Positions 7,896 through 16,609 of a stretch of DNA of 64,000 bases are shown piece after piece (the stretch's first letter is position 1; the number at the start of each line of letters is the position of its first letter). Origin of the DNA: Halospina sp040196175 (lineage in GTDB: Bacteria; Pseudomonadota; Gammaproteobacteria; Pseudomonadales; Oleiphilaceae). Both the position numbers and the translations under genes were made by a program. The notes beneath the pieces were generated by a model, which was given only the letters and a program-made list of their open reading frames with translations, was not told the origin of the DNA and did no database searches. The stretch spans positions 14,091-78,090 of the forward strand of contig NZ_JBEFNF010000010.1 in assembly GCF_040196175.1 (NCBI RefSeq). The letters run 5' to 3'.

Positions 7896-10800
7896 TCAGC
7901 CGTTGGCACCTGCGTAGACCGTGCTCTGCGCCAAATCCAGAAGCTCGCGCAGAGCCACGGAAAACATGGCGTATTCCGGTGCGCTCTGGTTCCGAAACTC
8001 TCCCAGAATGCCATGCCAGCGTTCGATCAGCCCGGCATGCTCGTCTGTCCAGGCCTGGAGCATGGTTTCAAGGTCTGCCTTCGCGTTGCGCGAGCGCAGA
8101 ATGCCGGTGGTCAGGGCGCGCTGCTGCCAGTTCAGGTCCTCACGGAAACTTTCCCGGGCCAGTGCCTCCCAGTGGCTGCGTGGCTCAAGCGCGGATATGG
8201 CTTTTGCAAACCAATCGAGTTCCAACTCATCCCCAACCGCGAAATACAGGTGCGCCACCTCCCTGAGGTCAAGCCCCGTCTCTTCCCTGGCATCAATGAT
8301 ACCCAGGCCAGATAGCAGATAGCCGCTGCCGGCCACGACCCCGGCCAGAGCCCCAGGAACGCCCTCACCTGCGAGACGATCACGCTCGTGCTGCCAGGTC
8401 TCCGTCGCCCGCTCGCCAATATAGGACGGAAGATCCGCTGCCATGGCATCCAGCCTGGCCTGGAAGCGCTCAATCTGGACAGAAAGGTCAATCTCGCTGC
8501 GCCGGTTACGCAGAAGCCAGCGCGTTGCGCGCCGGACAAGGCGCATCAGCTCACTCTGGAGCTCAACCTGGAGGCTGCTCGGGATCTGGTAGTCAAGTGC
8601 CTCCACCTGCTGCCACCAGTAATCCAGGCGGAAAATGGTCTTGGCGATCAGGTATGCGCGTGCTATGGAGGGCAGCGTGGCGCCGGTCGACTGCTCAAGT
8701 CGTTCCACGAAGGTCATGCCCATATGGTTGACCAGGTCATTGGCCACGCGCGTGGCGATGATTTCACGTCTCAGCTGGTGGCGCTCAAGTTCCTCACTGA
8801 AGCGTTCAACCAGCTGCGACGGGAACATCTCGCGGATCATTGACTTGATGCCGGGATCTTCCGGCAGATCGCTGCCGACCAGTACCTGTTTCAGGTCCGC
8901 CTTGACTACGGCGATCAACACGGACAGTTCCGGGCGGGTGAGGCCTCGGCCAGCAACCTGGCGCTCACTGAGCGCCTCTTCGTCAGGTAGATTCTCAAGT
9001 GTCCGGTCCAGCAGTCCTCGATTTTCATATCGGGTCATTAAGCGCCGGTATTCCTCGAGCCTTGAGGCGCCTTCCGAGTTGGCGATGGAGATCGCCTGAG
9101 TCTGGCGATAGTTATTCGCCAGCACCAGCCCCGAAACATCCTCAGTCATGCTGTTCAGGAATTCGTTGCGCTGCTTGAGGGTCAGGTCCCCCTGGGCAAC
9201 CAGGCGGTTGAGAAGGATCTTCATGTTGACCTCGCGGTCGGAGCAATCAACACCACCGGAATTGTCTATGAAGTCCGTGTTGCAGCGGCCGCCATTAAGT
9301 GCAAATTCCACCCGTCCGGCCTGGGACATGCCGAGATTACCGCCTTCACCCACAACCCGACATCCGAGTTCGGCACCATTAACCCTCAGGCCATCGTTAG
9401 CCTTGTCGCCAACATCCCCATGGGATTCCTGGCGACTCTTCACAAAGGTGCCAATACCCCCAAGCCAGAGCAGATCGTGCTGCATTCTCAGAAGATGGGA
9501 GATCAGCATATTGGGCGGCATGTGGTCGGAACGTGTACCCAGAAGCCGTTTCACCGGTTTGCTCAACGGAATCGACTTGGCCGCCCGGCTGTAAATGCCT
9601 CCGCCTTCCGATATCAGCGTTGTGTCATATTCTTCCCAACTCGACTCCGGAAGAGCGAACAGTCGCTCGCGCTCCCGGAAACTAGCCTCGATGTCCGGTT
9701 CCGGATCCAGGAAGATGTGCTGGTGATTGAAGGCTGCCACCAGCCGGATTTTGCGGGACAGCAACATGCCATTACCGAAAACGTCCCCGGCCATGTCGCC
9801 AATTCCGACAACACTGAACTCATCGGAATCCGTATTCAGCCCCATTTCACGGAAGTGGCGCTCGACCGAGACCCAGGCCCCCTTGGCGGTAATCGCCATT
9901 TTCTTATGGTCGTAGCCGTAGCTGCCGCCGGAGGCAAAACCGTCCTCCATCCAGAAGCCGTATTCGTTGGAGATCTCGTTGGCTAGATCCGAGAAAGTAG
10001 CGGTTCCCTTATCCGGTGCTACAACCAGATAGTAATCGTCGTCATCGTGACGGATGACACCAGCAGGCGGAACCACTTCACCGTTGATGAAGTTGTCCGT
10101 CACGTCCAGAAGTCCGCGGATGAAGCAGCTGTACGCGACTCGGCCGGCAGCCTGGACCTGGTCCCGGTCAGCATCACTGGGGATCTGCTTGGCAACAAAG
10201 CCACCCTTGGCGCCCACCGGCACAATCACCGCATTCTTGACCTGCTGAGCCTTCACCAGCCCCAGGATTTCGGTCCGGTAATCCTCAAACCGATCCGACC
10301 AGCGCAAACCACCGCGGGCGACCTTGCCGCCGCGCAGGTGAACACCTTCCACCTGGGGAGAATAGACAAAGATCTCATAGACCGGCCTTGGGCGCGGAAG
10401 ATCTGCCAGCTGGGCAGAGTCAAACTTGAGACTGATGCAGTTGGCGTCACCATTGCTCCCTTGCTGGTAAAAATTGGTTCGGGTTGTGGCCTGCATCAAC
10501 TCCAGGAATAGCCGCAGCACCCGGTCTTCGCTGAGGTTCGGAACTTCATCCAGAGCACTTCCGAATTCAATCGCAATCTTCTTCTGAGCCGCCTCACACT
10601 GGCGCGCGCTCTGGTAACGCTCGGGATTAAAGCGGACATCAAAGAACTGGAGCAGCAGCGATACCAGCTTACCGTGCCGGGACAGAGTACCGGCGATGAA
10701 GTTCTGACTGTTACTGATACGGATCTGCTGCATGTAACGGGCATAGGCCCGTAGCAGCCCGATGGAGCGCCAGTCCAGGTAGTCGGCCAGGGCCAGCCGG

Positions 10801-12761
10801 TTGAAATGGTCATCCTCTGCTTCACCATTCCAGACGCGCGTGAACAACGCCTCGAAAATCGGCCTGATACGCTCAATATCAATGGGCTTGCCGGAACGCG
10901 ACTGCAGTGCGAAATCATGAATCCAATGAGTGTTCCCCTGGCGATCCGTGATTTCGAACGGGTGCTCACCGATCACCCGGAAACCGATGTTCTCGAACAC
11001 CGGGATCACATCGGAAAGCGGCAGCTGTTCACGCGGATGGAACAGTTTGAAGTGCAGCGTATTAGCCGTCTCCTCCGGATCCCGGTAAAAGCTCATGGCC
11101 ATCTGGCCCGTGTCACGGATGCGATCCAGGTACTCCACATCAATCGCGGCCCGCCGCGCGGAGAACATGTCTCTATAGCCGGCTGGGAAGGCGTTCTCAT
11201 AGCTGGCGGACAGCCGTGTGCCAATCTCCTCACCGTGATGTTCAACCAGAGCTTCGTGCAGGGTGTCCTGCCAGGAGCGCGCCAGTTCCACCAGTTTCTG
11301 CTGCAGTTCATCCACCGGCAGAACCCGGTTCTCCTGGGGCTGCACGCGCACCGTAAACTGGGTGCGCGCCAGCACGGATTCAGAGAAATAGGTGGTGAAA
11401 TCCACACCCTCAGCATCCAGCGCCCGCACTAAGGCGTTCTGCATACTCACCCGCAGCTGGGTCGAGTAAAGCTCACGTGGCACAAACACCAGACAGGTCA
11501 CAAACTGGCCGTAAACATCCTCGCGCATGAAAAGCCAGATCTTGCGTCGCTCCTGAATATAGAGAATAGCCTTGGCCACATTGAGAAGCTCATCGCCTTC
11601 AATCTGGAACAACTGATCCCTAGGATACACCGTCAGGATCTGATCGAGCTCCTTGCCAGCATAATCCTCACGCTGGAAGCCGGACGCATTGAGCACGTAT
11701 TCAATCTTGCGCCGCAGCAGCGGAATCTCGTCCGGACGCTCCTGGTAGACCCGCGAGGTATACAGGCCGAGGAAACGCCGCTCACCGACCACACGCCCTT
11801 CGGAATCCAGTTTCTTGATGGCGATATAATCCGGAAAAGCGGGCCTGTGGATGCGCGAACGCTGGGCAGACTTGCCGAAGATGAAAAGACTGCCGCTGTC
11901 GGTCATGGCCTGACGCGTCTGGCGCGGCATGTCTTTCATGCGGATACGACTCGGCCGCTCGTTGTAGGTACGCAGGATTCCCAGCTCGGAATCGGCCACC
12001 TGCCGGATCTCGGTACGCCGGTTTTCACGCACGAAGTCGTACTCGTCATAGCCCAGGAAGGTGAAACGGTCGTCCACCAGCCATTCGAGGAATGCTCTGG
12101 CCTCGCTGATCTTCTCTGCAGACAGAGTTTTCGGCGGATCCGCCAGCTCTTCCAGGATGGCTTTGGCCTTATCGCGCATGTGCGGGAAATCCGATACCGC
12201 GATCCGGACCTCACTCATTACCTGCTCTACATCCGCACGCAGCGTTCGGAGGGCAGTGCTGTCCGAGTGGCGATCCACCTCCATAACGATCAGCGCTTCC
12301 TCGCCCGGCTCGAGCGGCTTTTTAACCGCCTCGTTGAGCCGCACCAGACTGCCATTGTCGTCACGCTCCGGGTTCAGAATGGTGTAATGGATTGTGTGGA
12401 TATTCAGTTCCCGGGAATTGACTTCCATGCGCATAGAGTCAATGAGGAATGGAATATTCGGGTGCAGCACGAACATCACTGTATGGCTGGACTCCCATCC
12501 ATCCTTCTCCAGATCCGGATTGAAGACCCAGATCCTCGATTCCTGGCCAGCGCCCTGCTGGATGAATTCCCATGCCGACAGTACAGCGCCGTAGGCATCC
12601 AGGAAACGCTGCTGTACCAGCTCCTCGAATGGCATGTGCTCAAAATAGCGCTGGGCAAAGTCGCTGATCCGCTCTACCTGGTCTGCCGGAAGACGTTCTC
12701 TCAGCGCTGCATCAAGCTTCTGCTCGAATTCAGCCAGTGTGGAGAAGGTTACGTCATGCAT
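7896..12761 (-). CDS. gdhB: NAD-specific glutamate dehydrogenase, 180-kDa class
   Basis: A 1621-residue NAD-dependent glutamate dehydrogenase of the large (L-GDH180) class, converting glutamate to 2-oxoglutarate and ammonia in the catabolic direction. Length and domain order match the family: long N-terminal ACT-like regulatory domains, a catalytic core around residues 700-1150 (HLRGGKVARGGLRWSDR, VVPVGAKGGFV, GIGDMAGDVFGNGML), and a long C-terminal helical region (RGLTRPELSVLIAVVKADLK). It is the usual start MHDVTFSTLAEFEQKLD. The gene is monocistronic, transcribed away from the BatD-like gene. No nearby regulator is evident. Identification is secure from length and motifs. Confidence 0.97.
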   Translation of the reverse strand: MHDVTFSTLAEFEQKLDAALRERLPADQVERISDFAQRYFEHMPFEELVQQRFLDAYGAVLSAWEFIQQGAGQESRIWVFNPDLEKDGWESSHTVMFVLHPNIPFLIDSMRMEVNSRELNIHTIHYTILNPERDDNGSLVRLNEAVKKPLEPGEEALIVMEVDRHSDSTALRTLRADVEQVMSEVRIAVSDFPHMRDKAKAILEELADPPKTLSAEKISEARAFLEWLVDDRFTFLGYDEYDFVRENRRTEIRQVADSELGILRTYNERPSRIRMKDMPRQTRQAMTDSGSLFIFGKSAQRSRIHRPAFPDYIAIKKLDSEGRVVGERRFLGLYTSRVYQERPDEIPLLRRKIEYVLNASGFQREDYAGKELDQILTVYPRDQLFQIEGDELLNVAKAILYIQERRKIWLFMREDVYGQFVTCLVFVPRELYSTQLRVSMQNALVRALDAEGVDFTTYFSESVLARTQFTVRVQPQENRVLPVDELQQKLVELARSWQDTLHEALVEHHGEEIGTRLSASYENAFPAGYRDMFSARRAAIDVEYLDRIRDTGQMAMSFYRDPEETANTLHFKLFHPREQLPLSDVIPVFENIGFRVIGEHPFEITDRQGNTHWIHDFALQSRSGKPIDIERIRPIFEALFTRVWNGEAEDDHFNRLALADYLDWRSIGLLRAYARYMQQIRISNSQNFIAGTLSRHGKLVSLLLQFFDVRFNPERYQSARQCEAAQKKIAIEFGSALDEVPNLSEDRVLRLFLELMQATTRTNFYQQGSNGDANCISLKFDSAQLADLPRPRPVYEIFVYSPQVEGVHLRGGKVARGGLRWSDRFEDYRTEILGLVKAQQVKNAVIVPVGAKGGFVAKQIPSDADRDQVQAAGRVAYSCFIRGLLDVTDNFINGEVVPPAGVIRHDDDDYYLVVAPDKGTATFSDLANEISNEYGFWMEDGFASGGSYGYDHKKMAITAKGAWVSVERHFREMGLNTDSDEFSVVGIGDMAGDVFGNGMLLSRKIRLVAAFNHQHIFLDPEPDIEASFRERERLFALPESSWEEYDTTLISEGGGIYSRAAKSIPLSKPVKRLLGTRSDHMPPNMLISHLLRMQHDLLWLGGIGTFVKSRQESHGDVGDKANDGLRVNGAELGCRVVGEGGNLGMSQAGRVEFALNGGRCNTDFIDNSGGVDCSDREVNMKILLNRLVAQGDLTLKQRNEFLNSMTEDVSGLVLANNYRQTQAISIANSEGASRLEEYRRLMTRYENRGLLDRTLENLPDEEALSERQVAGRGLTRPELSVLIAVVKADLKQVLVGSDLPEDPGIKSMIREMFPSQLVERFSEELERHQLRREIIATRVANDLVNHMGMTFVERLEQSTGATLPSIARAYLIAKTIFRLDYWWQQVEALDYQIPSSLQVELQSELMRLVRRATRWLLRNRRSEIDLSVQIERFQARLDAMAADLPSYIGERATETWQHERDRLAGEGVPGALAGVVAGSGYLLSGLGIIDAREETGLDLREVAHLYFAVGDELELDWFAKAISALEPRSHWEALARESFREDLNWQQRALTTGILRSRNAKADLETMLQAWTDEHAGLIERWHGILGEFRNQSAPEYAMFSVALRELLDLAQSTVYAGANG

Positions 12762-12987
12762 GCTGGCATCCTGTCGCTTTGGATAATCTTGATTTCAGCA
12801 TAGTCAAAACCACGCCTTCTGACCCGCCTGTTTGCGGAAATTCCTTATAGATCCCTTATTCAATTACGATTTGGAAATAACGCGCCTAAACTGGACCTGC
12901 ATCCCCCTCCGCCGCTTGAGCCGTAACGCCGGGTGCGCGAGGATGTCACTCGGACTTCCCACCCGGACCAGGAGCAGCTGCGCCGTC

Positions 12988-14670
12988 ATGCCGATCTTGC
13001 GGATTACCCTGTGCCCTATTGTGCTGCTTGCGACACTGACAGGCTGGAGCAGCGCCGCTCTCGCTGAGCTGACAGCCTCCGCTGGCCCCGAGCGCCTTTA
13101 CAGCAACGAGCTGATCACTCTGACACTGGAAACTGAAACAGAGCTCGATTTCAGTCTGGGCTCACTGCTGAACCCTGCGGAAATGAAAATACCGCACCCG
13201 GATACAACACCGCTAAAAGCGGATTTCCGGATTCTGGACCGCCATCAGCGCATGGCGATCCAGTCCGATAACGGCATCAACGAGGGGAAAGTAACCTGGA
13301 CCTTCCTTTTGGCCCCTGCAAAAACCGGTAATCTGACAATCCCGGCACTGAGATTCCAGGACATGCAGAGCCGCCCCATCGACGTGACGGTCAGGCCAGG
13401 AGTGGCGCCAGCGGCACGCGCTGAGCCCGATGCCAGACTGGATATCAGCCTCAGCGACGACGAGGTCTACGTTCAACAGCAGATCATCATGACCCAGCGG
13501 GTCTACTATGAACCACCTCTGGCGCAGGCAAACCTGTCTTCTCCAACAATACTGGACGCCATGGTCAAACCGCTGGGTAAACAGCGCGAGTATAGAGCTG
13601 AAAAAAACGGCCGGGAGTGGCAGGTCGTAGAAAGGCGTTTTGTCATCGTCCCCCAGTCCGCGGGCACCATAATCCTTCCCGAGCAACGCTTTGAAGCCCG
13701 GAAGCAGACCGAAAGCGGTGACCTGGTACCTGTAATCGCGACCTCTCCAGCCCAGCGCATCCCCGTAAACCCACCGCCGGATTCCTTCAGTGGTGACATC
13801 TGGCTTCCCGCAAAAAACCTTGAGCTTACTGAGGAGTGGTCCAAATCACCCGATTCATTACGCGCCGGTGACAGCATCCGCCGGGACATCCACATCCGGG
13901 CTGTAGGAGTCGCGCCCGAGTCGCTACCGCGGTTGACCATTAACTACCCCCAGAGCATGCGGGAATATCCCAGACCCTGGAAATCGGACTCACGCCTGAT
14001 CGGAAACAGTATCGAAGGGCGGCTGCGCAAGCGTGCCAACCTGGTACCGATTGAACCCGGGCGCCTCACACTGCCCGTGGTGCGTATTCCCTGGTGGGAC
14101 GTACAGGCGGATAAACAGCGTGAGGCGGTTCTAGATGCCCATGAGATGAACGTTGAGCCCGCCGCCGGTGCCGGTGGTAGCGGCAAGCCTGAGAATGGTG
14201 AGGACAAAGAGGTCAGCGATGCGATTTCTGATATCAGCCTGTCGCGCCCCGGCAATACCACACTACCGCCGTTGTGGTTCTGGCTGGCGGTGGTCCTCGC
14301 TTCGGGATGGCTGATTACCGGCGTCGCATGGTGGCGAACCCGACGAGGCGGCAGCAACACAGTCGCGCTGAGTGCCGAAGAAAGGGCCAACCGTGAGCGC
14401 TTCCACGCCCTGTGTGAGCACGCGCGCCGCGGCGAAGCCGATACCCTGACGGTGTTACCGCAGTGGGCCGCAGCACACTTCAACCGCCCGGCGCTACGCA
14501 CGGTCGGCGATGTCACCGCCTACCTGAATGATCCCCAGCTCACACGGGAACTTGAGGCACTGGAGCGCCATCTTTTTGCCAACCCACAGGACCGCGAGGT
14601 CTGGGATGGGGATGATCTGGTCGCCGTTCTGAGGCGGCTGGCCGGCCGCCCCCGTAATGGTGGTTCTTAG
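12988..14670 (+). CDS. BatD-like (oxygen tolerance) membrane protein
   Basis: A protein of about 560 residues with a signal peptide (MPILRITLCPIVLLATLTGWSS split, cleavage near ALA-ELTASAG), a long periplasmic beta-domain region, a single transmembrane segment near residue 425-445 (PLWFWLAVVLASGWLITGVAWW) and a cytoplasmic helical tail. This is the architecture of BatD proteins, which normally work with MoxR and VWA-domain BatA/BatB proteins. None of those partners is next to it: gdhB is divergent on one side and the ccm operon convergent on the other. The start is placed at 12988 because the signal peptide begins there; the frame is open back to 12832. An AGGAG lies 13 bases upstream. Its stop overlaps the ccmI stop by four bases. 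Confidence 0.85.
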   Translation: MPILRITLCPIVLLATLTGWSSAALAELTASAGPERLYSNELITLTLETETELDFSLGSLLNPAEMKIPHPDTTPLKADFRILDRHQRMAIQSDNGINEGKVTWTFLLAPAKTGNLTIPALRFQDMQSRPIDVTVRPGVAPAARAEPDARLDISLSDDEVYVQQQIIMTQRVYYEPPLAQANLSSPTILDAMVKPLGKQREYRAEKNGREWQVVERRFVIVPQSAGTIILPEQRFEARKQTESGDLVPVIATSPAQRIPVNPPPDSFSGDIWLPAKNLELTEEWSKSPDSLRAGDSIRRDIHIRAVGVAPESLPRLTINYPQSMREYPRPWKSDSRLIGNSIEGRLRKRANLVPIEPGRLTLPVVRIPWWDVQADKQREAVLDAHEMNVEPAAGAGGSGKPENGEDKEVSDAISDISLSRPGNTTLPPLWFWLAVVLASGWLITGVAWWRTRRGGSNTVALSAEERANRERFHALCEHARRGEADTLTVLPQWAAAHFNRPALRTVGDVTAYLNDPQLTRELEALERHLFANPQDREVWDGDDLVAVLRRLAGRPRNGGS

Positions 14671-15605
14671 CCGTCGGATTCGCCGTTCTGGCTGGCGCTG
14701 CCACCTTGCTGAAGGAGATCCTGCGGCACTGGCTCTCCAAGCTCAGAATAGGCGGTCGCCACGCCCTGACGGATGCTGTCCGCCTGAGGATGGTTCGGGG
14801 CGAGCTCAAGGATACGCTCCCAGTAATCAAGCGCCGTGCGATAATCGCCATTGCGGAAGGCCTCGACGCCGAGAAGCCCGAGGCTGTTCACCTCATCCGG
14901 ATTGTCCTCGCGGGCACGGCTGATGGCAGTCTCAACCTCATCAGTCATCCGCCCTTGGTTGGCCATGAAAAGCGCCTGGGCGCGTAGCCCAAGGGCACTG
15001 GCCGGACTGCCTTCACCCGCACGCTCAATGGCGCGTGCCAGCTCGCCGTAAGCTCCGGCAGCATCCCGGAAGCGCTCCAGCTGCATATAGCTACGCCCCA
15101 GCATGGCCCAGCCTTCCGGGTTGTCCGGATCAGCCTCCAACCGCGTCTCAAGCCGCTGAACCATGGCATCCACGTCCGCCGCATCCATGCCGTCCTGCAT
15201 CATCTGCTGGCGCTCGCGGAACTGCGCCACATCATCGCTGGCCCCAAGTGAATCATAGAGCACAAAAGCGGCGACCGGCAGGGCCAGAACAAGAACCAGC
15301 GTTGTCACCACAATTCCACGGCGCCCTCCGGGCCCGCCCTCGACGCTTTCAGCCTCTTCGGACTCCACGTCCCGTAGAAGCCGCATCTCCAGTTCGTCTT
15401 TCAGGGACTCAAACCCGGATTCATCCAGAATGCCCTCGTCCCGCTCCTGTTCAAGTTCCTTCAGACGGGAGCGATAGGCCTCCAGGTTCTGCTCGCGATA
15501 TCGTACCGCCGGCCTTAAGCGGCGGGCGAAAAGCATCGGGTAGATAACGAATACCAGCGCCAGGATGATCAGCAGGATGACAGCAAGCCAGAAATTCAGG
15601 GGCAT
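14667..15605 (-). CDS. ccmI: Cytochrome c maturation protein CcmI
   Basis: A 312-residue CcmI, the apocytochrome c chaperone that hands substrate to the heme ligation complex. Two N-terminal transmembrane helices (FWLAVILLIILALVFVIYP and a second near 110-130, IVVTTLVLVLALPVAAFVLY) flank the cytoplasmic leucine-zipper-like loop (REQNLEAYRSRLKELEQE). The C-terminal periplasmic half carries TPR repeats (DNPEGWAMLGRSYMQLERF, ALDYWERILELAPNHPQAD). It is the last gene of the ccm operon, 22 bases after ccmH, and its stop overlaps the convergent BatD-like gene. Length is somewhat shorter than the ~400-residue Pseudomonas CcmI because the C-terminal domain is short. Confidence 0.92.
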   Translation of the reverse strand: MPLNFWLAVILLIILALVFVIYPMLFARRLRPAVRYREQNLEAYRSRLKELEQERDEGILDESGFESLKDELEMRLLRDVESEEAESVEGGPGGRRGIVVTTLVLVLALPVAAFVLYDSLGASDDVAQFRERQQMMQDGMDAADVDAMVQRLETRLEADPDNPEGWAMLGRSYMQLERFRDAAGAYGELARAIERAGEGSPASALGLRAQALFMANQGRMTDEVETAISRAREDNPDEVNSLGLLGVEAFRNGDYRTALDYWERILELAPNHPQADSIRQGVATAYSELGEPVPQDLLQQGGSASQNGESDG

Positions 15606-15627
15606 GGATGCTCACTCAGGATTGGAT

Positions 15628-16101
15628 TCATTCATTACGCAGCCACTGCTCAGCGCGGCGACGCTCTTCTTCGGAAAGTTCGGAGCTCTCGATCTGCCTG
15701 CGCGCGCGATTCCGCGCTACCAGCAGAAGCACCACGCCTATACCGATCACGAGCGCCACAAAGGGCCCGATCCAAAGAGCCCAGGTCCGAGGTGCGAACT
15801 CCGGCCTGTAGCTCACATAGCTGCCGAAGCGGTCGATCATGGCCTGCCGGATCGCCTCATCCGTAGCACCCTCCTGCATCATTCGCCGCACTCGCTCGCG
15901 CATATCTTCGGAAATGGGGGCTCCGGATTCAGCAATGGACTCGTTCTGGCATTTGGGGCAGCGGAGCTCGCGTGTCAATTCGCTGAAACGTTCACGCAGC
16001 TCCGGGTCCTCAAAACGCTCCTGAGCCATGCCCGGCGCGGCAACAACGAGCAGCGCCAGCAACAACAGGACGACTTCAGCCGTCTTTACGGTATCGTTCA
16101 T
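15628..16101 (-). CDS. ccmH: Cytochrome c maturation protein CcmH
   Basis: A 157-residue membrane-anchored thiol-oxidoreductase that reduces apocytochrome c before heme attachment. It has a signal peptide (VVLLLLALLVVAAPGMA), the LRCPKCQ active site with Cys48 and Cys51, and a C-terminal transmembrane anchor (WALWIGPFVALVIGIGVVLLLV). The frame is open further upstream to 16179, but the ATG at 16101 gives a proper signal peptide and a 26-base overlap with ccmG, which is normal in this operon. The C-terminal tail is charged and cytoplasmic. Confidence 0.94.
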   Translation of the reverse strand: MNDTVKTAEVVLLLLALLVVAAPGMAQERFEDPELRERFSELTRELRCPKCQNESIAESGAPISEDMRERVRRMMQEGATDEAIRQAMIDRFGSYVSYRPEFAPRTWALWIGPFVALVIGIGVVLLLVARNRARRQIESSELSEEERRRAEQWLRNE

Positions 16102-16609
16102 AGAGCGGCTCAAAATCGGACTCCCAGACGTCTTGATCCACCACGCCCACATGACGGTGGCGGACGATGCCGTCGGCATCGATCAGATAGGTTTCCGGCG
16201 CCCCATAGACACCCAGATCAAACCCAAGGCTGCCTTCCGGGTCGTAGATCACCTGGGTGTAGGGATCACCGCGCTCCGCCAGCCATTCCAGGGCCGCACC
16301 ACGCTCATCCTTGTAGTTGAGGCCAACAATAGGAACCCCCTGCTTCGCAAGCCGGTTGAGGTGAGGATGCTCCACGCGGCAGGCCGCACACCAGGTGGCC
16401 CAGACATTCAGAAGCTGAACTTTTCCCTTCAGCATCTGTGGCCCGGCAGGTGCTTTGGAATCGTGCAGCACGGGCAACTCAAAAGATGGCACCTCACGGC
16501 CTACCAGAGCGGAATCAAGTTCGCTGGGATCTTCGCCGAGCCCCCAGTAAAGCACCACTCCCAGCGTGACTGCCAGGACCAACGGTAGAAAAAGCCAGAC
16601 CCGGTTCAC
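16076..16609 (-). CDS. ccmG: Thiol:disulfide interchange protein CcmG (DsbE)
   Basis: A 177-residue periplasmic thioredoxin-like protein anchored by one N-terminal helix (VWLFLPLVLAVTLGVVLYWG). The active site is WCAAC (Cys74, Cys77), in the CcmG/DsbE context NVWATWCAACRVEHP. The GAPETYLID stretch with the cis-proline loop is present. It keeps the cysteines of apocytochrome c reduced, receiving electrons from DsbD-type proteins. It overlaps ccmF by four bases upstream and ccmH by 26 bases downstream. Confidence 0.95.
   Translation of the reverse strand: MNRVWLFLPLVLAVTLGVVLYWGLGEDPSELDSALVGREVPSFELPVLHDSKAPAGPQMLKGKVQLLNVWATWCAACRVEHPHLNRLAKQGVPIVGLNYKDERGAALEWLAERGDPYTQVIYDPEGSLGFDLGVYGAPETYLIDADGIVRHRHVGVVDQDVWESDFEPLYERYRKDG

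Noticed and set aside
11847..12803. 318-codon open frame on the plus strand opposite gdhB
   Set aside because: It lies fully antisense to the well-conserved N-terminal part of glutamate dehydrogenase, has no family features and reflects high-GC codon bias.
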